This document shows positions 56,879 through 64,000 of a DNA stretch of 64,000 bases, in pieces (the stretch's first letter is position 1; each line of letters begins with the position of its first letter). A model generated the notes under the pieces. It saw only the letters and a list, made by a program, of their open reading frames with translations, made no database searches and was not told the DNA's origin. The position numbers and the translations under genes were made by a program. The stretch covers positions 43,968,463 to 44,032,462 of the forward strand of contig NC_057766.1 of assembly GCF_010389155.1 (NCBI RefSeq), read 5' to 3'. Origin of the DNA: Erigeron canadensis (Eukaryota > Streptophyta > Magnoliopsida > Asterales > Asteraceae).

Positions 56879-57123
56879 TCTATATTATTAATATATAAGA
56901 AATATAGCCTATTTTGAAAGTTAAAAAAAAAACATGCGAAATGACTAAACAATACTTATACCACCAACGTTAATATTAAATTACACCATCAGTCACTTAT
57001 ATTATAAAAAATATATCTCTATTATCCCCTTTAAATCAAACACTTTTACATAAATTATCTAAACCATTTAAAGCTTCCGCCACTATCACCATCTGCCGCT
57101 GTATTGTGCGGGTATCATGCTAG
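56879..57123 (+). mobile_element. Helitron-like non-autonomous element, copy D
   Basis: Starts TCTATATTATTAATATATAAG and ends CCGC-TGTATTGT-GCGG, then 8 nt (GTATCATG), then CTAG (57120-57123). At 245 bp it is the most compact and best-defined member of the family in the window. A T follows the terminal CTAG, as expected; the base before the TC is T rather than A. Confidence 0.68.
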
Positions 57124-59194
57124 TCTAAATTTGTAATTTTAAGTCAATCAGGTAAGTAATATATTAGGTTTATTGTCAATAAAAAGAATACTAAGTAGTT
57201 GTTTACTCAACATAAAAGTAACTTAATTTTAATCACTTAGAAATGAGTCATTGTTTTAACTTGGTTATAAACGCAATCAATTCAATTTAATACATTTATA
57301 TATTTTTCTTTATGTAACATGAATTTCTTTAATATCATTAAAGAAAGAACCTTATTACTTATATACCATATATTTTTGGGTAAATTACACTTTTCGTATC
57401 TAAAGTTAACAGCTTTAACACTTTTCATCCCTAACGTTTGTTTATTACAATTTTAACCTTAAAGTTGGCAGATTTTTGCAATCGACGTCCTTGGCCTCAC
57501 GGTGTTAAAAAAGGCCGTTAATGCTCGCTCGTGCGTCACACATGAGGGTAGTTCCATCATTCACGTTCCACTGAGGGATGAAAAGTGAAAAATAAAGCTA
57601 CTTGAGGGACGAAAAATGAAAATCATGTTAATATTTATTATGCGTATATATATATATCTTCATATATATACTGATACTTATTATGTGTATATATACTGAT
57701 ACTTATTATTATGTGTATATATATCTTCATATATATATACTCCAACCATTGGAAATCTCATTTCCTCCTCCCTTTACCAGTAACACCATGCCACCGCCAT
57801 TCTCACAGTCATATATCTCGCTCACCTGTCGCACACACTAGTACACTACCACACGTACACCTCAGATTCCATAAGTAACCGTCCTCATCTATGGCGCATC
57901 TACATTGACATGACCAACCCAAATATATACGAGTAATTTTTATGATGTTAACTGTTATCTAACTTAGCCTATTAAACCAAATAGGCCCACTTACTACGTT
58001 GGGCCCACCCATTAAAGTAAGGGGTTTTATTTTTTGAAAAGTAAAGGTTATATGTGACTTATTATCACTTATGCCATCCACTCATTCTCCTTGCACAACG
58101 AAAATTAACCCGGCCAATGCAACTACTTGTAAGCACCAATAAATTGATTAAATATGATAATTTCATAATTTGGATTAGTGATTTGCAACAAGCCAACAAC
58201 GGGTGGATTAAGTTCTTGAATTCAAAATGCTGAAGGTACACATGTGTTGATTATGCTGAAAAAGTTTCTCTTTTTGTCCAACTCCAAATTGCTTTGTAAA
58301 TTTTCTCCGCATTAAAAGTCTAGAGATAGAGAATTAACTAAAAAGTGTTAATAACCTAAATAAAATAGTCAAGAAATCCACCAATAAGTTTAACAATGAA
58401 TTGTAAGTTTTGTACTGATTAGTGTCTGATATGACTTCAAGAAAAGTCATTTCTGATATTCTATGAACTCTAAGAACTAAGAAGTAAGAATACACATTAG
58501 TGTGTGTCTGATACGCCAGCCCAAAAAAAAGTTTCTCGCTAAAGCTACTCTCCCCCCAAGTATTTTATGGTCTCGAAGTCATATCTGTAAGAAAAGTCAT
58601 TCCTAACCATTGTGAAGGTTGATGTATCTTAACAATGAGCCTGGCAATGAAGTCATATTTTAAGTTATTGGTTAATTCTTGTACTGATTATCTGAACTTG
58701 TATATAAACTGTATTGCAGAATTATTGGTCGGGAGATGCATAACATTGCTTTACTTATTACGTATGGCCGGGTTTTTGCTAATGATAATTCTAAGAGTTG
58801 TTGATAATATGTCCGAAAATTATATATCTTCAACAAGAGGTGCATGTGCACTTTTATGGTTTAGAATATAGAGAAGTTGCTAAATTAAATAGAAGGTATA
58901 CTTTCGTTAAGCTATAAATATTATTAACACCTATTACGTAAACTCATTTACTAATTAGTAAAGGAAATACATCTTTGCTGTAACGACTTAACGAATAATG
59001 ACCAAACAAAGCCCAAATTAATTTGGGCTACTAAAATACAGACATAACGGCCTACTTCAAAGGCCATATGGGTCAATTTTGTCACTCCAATTGTTTTAAC
59101 GAGAGTAGCTACGCGCTACGCCTTTTTTTTTGGTCCCTACCTTGTTGCGGGATTAATTGGCCGTACATTGGAAAATTATATGATTACGAAAAGT
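57124..59194. other. Gene-free region with a dispersed low-copy repeat
   Basis: At 57375-57630 the sequence TAAATTACACTTTTCG... and ...GAGGGACGAAAAATGAAAA look like the partly complementary ends of a common plant interspersed repeat. At 57640-57745 a TATATATCTTCATATATATACTG-type unit repeats three times. No gene was seen. Confidence 0.4.
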
Positions 59195-59580
59195 TATGGA
59201 GTGTTTTGATTTGCTAATGAAAATCACTATAATAAGTTAATAAGAAGGTGTATGGTAGGATGAAATGGAAATGGTGAAAGGAAAGACTTTTGTTGGTTGT
59301 TTACAATAAAGAGTGAGAATGAGAATTGAGAAGTTGGAATCAATTTTTATTTTCTTCATTATCTATAAATTGTAAAGAAGACGTGAGAATGAAATTTTTT
59401 TGGTTTTCATGATGACATATGTATTAATATTATTATTATTATTATTTAAAACTTGTTTTTTTTATATACATTCTTCGTTAATACCAAACAACATAATCTA
59501 TTCTCATTTCAAATACTCATTTATTTTTCCCACTATCTTCATTTTTTATGATTTTTTCTTACCAAACACCCCCTAACTTG
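59195..59580. mobile_element. Possible MITE
   Basis: GGAGTGTTTTGATTTG near 59198 is partly complementary to TACCAAACACCCCC near 59561-59574, with internal paired GAATGAGAAT / ATTCTCAT words. No target duplication was confirmed. Confidence 0.4.
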
Positions 59581-60299
59581 GTTTGAATGAGAATGATAAT
59601 CAACCTTCAAACCTAACCTTTTAGATGGGTTTCCACTTCTCAATATGCTCATTGTGATACCCAAACAATCTAAATGGGAATAAAACTCATTTCCATGTTG
59701 GAACCATGTTAGTGTGACCGTCACTAATCATGTATCATTTCTGATATAATAATTGACGATAACTGAAATCCCTATGTCTAGTAAATATATAATGGGCGTA
59801 TTTACTCTTAAAGACGTAGTATATGGTTTCCCATTAGATAATTGGAATTATGAGGACTAATGTTACACACATTAGAACGCAATAACTTGCAACACTACAC
59901 ACCCACTATAGATCTATTAGTAAAAGGAGGCGTATGTGATTGTTTTCGAAGTCCGAACATTGAGATTAATAAGTAGCATATGAGGATGATACCTTAGTCG
60001 TAAGTAGTTAAGAGCCTTACGTACGCGCAGGTCTGTACTCGCCCAAATATCGCTTACATTACTGGTATGCTTGGGAGTTAACTATTTAATCCCAGAATAG
60101 CACACTGAAAAACGGTTAAAAGGTTCTACGATATCTATAAAGGACCAAAGACTACATATTAACTTATAGAAGATGTGACAACTAAGAACTAGTAGGATGT
60201 TCTAATTCCAATAAGAAATCTGTACTTCTGGATGTATATTTATGATTAGCTGGCAAACCTATCTTTTGACGGAGTTATAAATAGAAACTGACTACAAAC

Positions 60300-61141
60300 T
60301 CTACCATAATGGCTGAACGTTCATGTAATGTACCCATCTACTCGACTTGATATCTAGTGTAACCAACTTTGTTTTTTGGGTTAAATAATGTAAGCAACTG
60401 GCTACAAAAGGTTTCTATCAGGTTATATGTAATGTATCTGTATCATCATCCTCACTAAAATCGTCGGAAAAATTAAAATCGCGGTAACTTTGTTGTTTCT
60501 TCGAATTAAGACTTGAAACTACCACCAATCGACTCAAAAATTGATCCCGCACAAACCCTAGTCAAAAGATGTTGAAAATAAAGTTCGCCGGAAAAAAATA
60601 GTGATTTGCCGGAAAAATTAAAATCGCGATAACTTTGTTTATTCGAATTAAGACTTGAAACTACCACTAATTGACTCAAAAATTGATCCCGCACAAACCC
60701 AAGCCAAACGATGTTGAAAACAAAGTTTGCCGGAAAAAATGACAATTCGCCGGAAAAATTAAAATTGCGATAACTTTGTTGTTTCTTCGAATTAAGACTT
60801 GAACTACTACCAATCGACTCAAAAATTGATCCCACACAAAACCAAGCCAAAAGATGTTGAAAATAAAGTTCGTCGGAAAAAATGGTGATCAATGATGACT
60901 TGTTTGTTGTTTGATGTTCATGTTGATAATGACGGCTGGAATCTGGAAACAAAGGTGGAAATTTTTTTTAATAAAAAAGGAATAAAATTGAAAATGTTAA
61001 CCTGCGACTTGTTTGTTAACCGGTTGCTTACATTGCATAACCCAAAAAACAAGATTGGTTACACTAGATAACAAGTCGAGTAGATGGGTACATTACATAG
61101 CCTTTTAGTCATAGTTGGTTATACTCACATGCCTTTATCCC
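60300..61141. mobile_element. Mutator-like element related to that at 50393, with internal tandem repeats
   Basis: Left sequence ATGTACCCATCTACTCGACT ... TAGTGTAACCAA (60331-60366) is inverted at 61060-61095. The right end reads GTATAACC...GGGATAAAGG-type when reverse-complemented and matches the terminal unit of the 50393 element (ACCAACTATGACT). The left end is eroded and a target duplication was not found. Confidence 0.6.
60465..60890. repeat. Three tandem copies of a 141-145-bp unit
   Basis: CGGAAAAATTAAAATCGCG starts a unit at 60465, 60610 and 60751. Each contains TCGAATTAAGACTTGAA and GACTCAAAAATTGATCCC. The array fills the centre of the Mutator-like element. Confidence 0.88.
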
Positions 61142-62720
61142 TTATATATATCTTCAATCCGGGATCTTAATAGTAATTATTAGGTACCTATCTCATTATA
61201 AACTAATCTTATCTGTACTTGACATCCTTTTCGTTAATTAAAGACATATAGACAACTTATCCATCAATTTATCAAGTCTAAATGAAGAGAAATGGTTATT
61301 TTTTCATGGCAACATCATCCAAACTTTGCATATATATAATGATCTCTTAATTTGAAAGATTAGACTAGTGCTTCTCTCCTTGGCAAACCAAACAAAATGG
61401 TCCATACTTTGTAGGTAGGTAACATGTATTTTCAAGACACAGGCTAAGCTCTCATTACATTACATTACATTGAATTACATTACATTATCAAATGACTTAT
61501 TAGTTTACTTGTCACGTAGTTAAAAACTTTATAAAACTTGCACTGAACAAATTGTAGACCTACGTATTATTTCATAATTTTATTTCTATTTAATTTAATT
61601 GAATTTCGACTTGGTATTATCACATATTATGGTTTTTAATTTGTTTGTATTAAAGAAACAACAAAAAAAAAAAGATATAAAGTATGGAGTTGTAAAATGG
61701 AAGACCGACTCAGCAGCAATTCGGTTCTTACGTACTTCACTTTCAATCCACCAACGACTTCAAAGTGACCAACATTAGGTATTAGGTATCTCTCTCTCTC
61801 TCTCTGTCATCATCACTAAAACTAATTTCATTATCCTGCTAATACTTCATTGGACAATTGGGGATCTCACGAAATTGTTAAATCTGTGACAACAAATAAA
61901 GATACTAAACGCAGAAGAATCTTTAGTTAATTATGAGTAATTATTAAATAGCACTCGATGTACCCAACGAATAACACAAATAAGTTATTTACAAAGTAAT
62001 GCATTGATTTAAGACAAAATTATTAAACAGCGGATAACTCTTTTTTTTTTTTTTTGTTAATTCACTTACGAGCCAACTGATCTTAAAGCGACTGCCCGCT
62101 TTTCCCTGAAGTCGTCGCGTGTGAATCCTTGTGATTAAAAACATATTTATTGACAAAAGATTCAAACTTCGGAACAATTTTTTTCCCACTATGTCACTAG
62201 TCACTACCATGGTATATCCTCCCGATGTAACAAATGACGATATAAACATACCTATATACGTGCCGATTGATGATAATGAGCTGACTTAGTGAAATCAATT
62301 TTAGTCATTAATTAATTAAGGATCAATTGGCAATTATTTAAAGCTAGTACGAAAATAAAATAGAATAAAATATCGTTCAAATAAAATAAAAAAGGATAGA
62401 AAGAATAGACCGGAATTCAAAAGTACTTGTCTTGATCTTAGGAAATTTTTTTATAAACATCAGTGACTTATAATTTTACTATTTCTAAAAAAATCTTCAT
62501 TTGATCAATCAAATTAATCAGTTTTGTTTGCTGTAGACTTGTAGTAACTATATATTATGAGATTTTTGCTAATTAGTGCCTCTATAAAACAAGTTATGGT
62601 GTGTTTAACTAGTGCACAGAGGCTAGAGGCACCAGTTAAAAAAACATGCCTAGTGTGCTGTTAGCAAATCTCACAAAACAAACCTTTTTTCATTTTCATT
62701 TTTTTTAATGTTAAAATATC
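61142..62720. other. Gene-free region with simple repeats
   Basis: An ATTAC-based pentamer run lies at 61453-61488, a (TC)n tract at 61789-61806 and a T-run at 62040-62056. No coding exon was recognised. Confidence 0.4.
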
Positions 62721-62940
62721 CAAAAATGCCCTTAGTAATAATTGTAATATTCTTCATCAGTTTATTGAATACCCAATATACCCTTAATAATTTACAATAT
62801 ATGTAACTGAATTCCTAAAATAATTATATTGCCTTTTACATCAATAAGCTACGATACTACTCACCACCGACACTAGTCATCACAATCATCACGCTGCCGC
62901 TATCATAATCGGCGCCGCATTGGGCGAGTATTTATTATTT
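62721..62940 (+). repeat. Degenerate Helitron-like element, copy F
   Basis: AAAATGCCCTTAGTAATAAT and ACCCTTAATAATTTAC are like the internal part of copy B. They are followed by a CACCAC/CATCAC-rich tract and GCGCCGCATTGGGCGAGTAT, the decayed terminal hairpin. CTAG is not preserved. Confidence 0.4.
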
Positions 62941-64000
62941 AGAAACATCAAACATGTTATTTTTTTTTTCCAAAATCACATTTAAACCCCAAACAAGAAA
63001 TTATAAAGCTAAAAGATGGGTTTATTTTGATGGTCTCGAATGAACCACCAATCTAAATCACATTCAATGCATAACCCTTCATCGTAAGAACTCACATCAG
63101 AAAAAACAAATTCCACTTTTACCACTCGGTACAAGAAAATAATCCCCGCTACTAGCAAAACTTAATGTATCTCAAACTTAATACTTTTTAGAGAAAATTC
63201 ATAAATGGTTTATGTGGTTTGTCATATTCGTATTTTTTCCTATGTGCTTTTTTTTCGTTACAAACGGTCCTTGTATTTTTCATATTTGTTGCAAACAGTC
63301 TCTGACACTAACTTCCGTTAGTTTTGAGCCGTTAATGGGGTATAATCGTCCAATCAACTCTTATAACCACTCTATATATACATTTGCTCATTCTTCTTCA
63401 GGCCACCAACATCACTAATATCCGGCCAAATATAATTTTTTTAAAAAATCTTTTTCCAAATGTGCACAAGCTCAATTCCAACCGTTTTCCCAATAATCAA
63501 TCACTAAATATATTCAAGCCAAAAATTTAATCACAAAAAAATCCCAAAATATATAAAACTTTTCATGTTCTTGTTTCGGTCAATTCAAATCATTTCCAAC
63601 AAATTCATAAAGGCATTAAATTCAAAACCCACCTTCATCTTCTTCATCTACATCTATCAATCTTTGTATATACAAAAAACCTTCACTTCAAAGCTCCCCC
63701 ACAAACAATTCATAAAAGCAAAAAAGCATCAAACTCCATTACAAAAATATTCCTGTTATCATCATCAATCTTATGAAAGCCATTGATATTACTACAATAA
63801 GAAATAATATAAACAACCATAAAATGTTCCACTTCAATTTCTTATAAATATAAAACAAGAGATATTATTATATATCTATATATAAAAAGAGACCCATAAA
63901 CGGAGAAATTTTATTCACATTCTATTTGTTTTTTGTTATGATATCACTTTCAATACGAAAATATAACAAAAAAATTGAAGATCTAATTTCTCCTAAAACA
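62941..64000. other. Gene-free right end
   Basis: At 63185-63360 a repeat containing CATAAATGGTTTATGTGG and ACTAACTTCCGTTAG looks like a common interspersed plant repeat. The remainder is A-rich with no credible frame. Confidence 0.4.

Noticed and set aside
60506..60952. Minus-strand ORF of 148 codons with three internal repeats
   Set aside because: It follows the tandem DNA repeat inside a transposon; unit lengths of 145 and 141 bp do not both preserve frame and no domain is recognisable.
62060..62130. Possible tRNA or SINE (A-box and B-box-like words)
   Set aside because: The GTGTGAATCC word is too far from a B box and no cloverleaf could be folded by eye.

Overview
The window is nuclear DNA of a flowering plant. 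It is AT-rich, its genes carry GT-AG introns, and it contains classic plant families: F-box/DUF295, WRKY, UGT88, MAKR and LEA_2/NHL. The two glycosyltransferases look most like the Asteraceae UGT88B group (resemblance recalled from the family, not searched), and the transposon density also fits a daisy-family genome. No prokaryotic, organellar or viral block was recognised.

Layout: 91-1812 (+) F-box/DUF295 gene entering from the left edge, with a reading-frame break; 1813-5520 transposon-rich spacer; 5555-9003 (+) cytosolic HSP90 with a heat-shock promoter; 10843-12716 (-) ribosomal protein eS10, whose first intron follows the ATG directly; about 14890-17603 (+) EMB1417-like PPR protein; 20894-22457 (+) WRKY group IIe factor; 24528-25825 (+) complex I NDUFA5/B13-like subunit with an unusual repetitive C-terminal tail; 29987-33819 (+) SGT1 co-chaperone with a frameshift in its CS domain; 35027-38970 (+) two intact UGT88 genes plus two UGT relics (36690-36940 and 39323-39415); 39756-40340 and 43026-43637 (+) two intronless LEA_2/NHL membrane proteins; 51995-53060 (-) MAKR2/MAKR5-like kinase regulator. 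The rest (about 44-52 kb and 53-64 kb) holds no recognisable gene. It holds MITEs, Helitron-like elements, SINEs, minisatellites, a Mutator-like element and a tandem segmental duplication.

How the genes may work together: HSP90 and SGT1 are direct partners in the chaperone machine that matures plant NLR immune receptors. They lie about 21 kb apart, with a WRKY22/27/29-type immune regulator between them and NDR1/HIN1-like genes downstream. This may be coincidence. In this sequence the SGT1 frame breaks in the domain that contacts HSP90.

The most novel signals are: (1) a dispersed Helitron-like family whose terminal hairpins show compensatory base changes; (2) a Mutator-like element whose terminal inverted repeats are each tandemly doubled; (3) the minisatellite-encoded tail on the complex I subunit; (4) the broken SGT1 and F-box frames; (5) a tandem duplication whose copies were later hit by different transposons.
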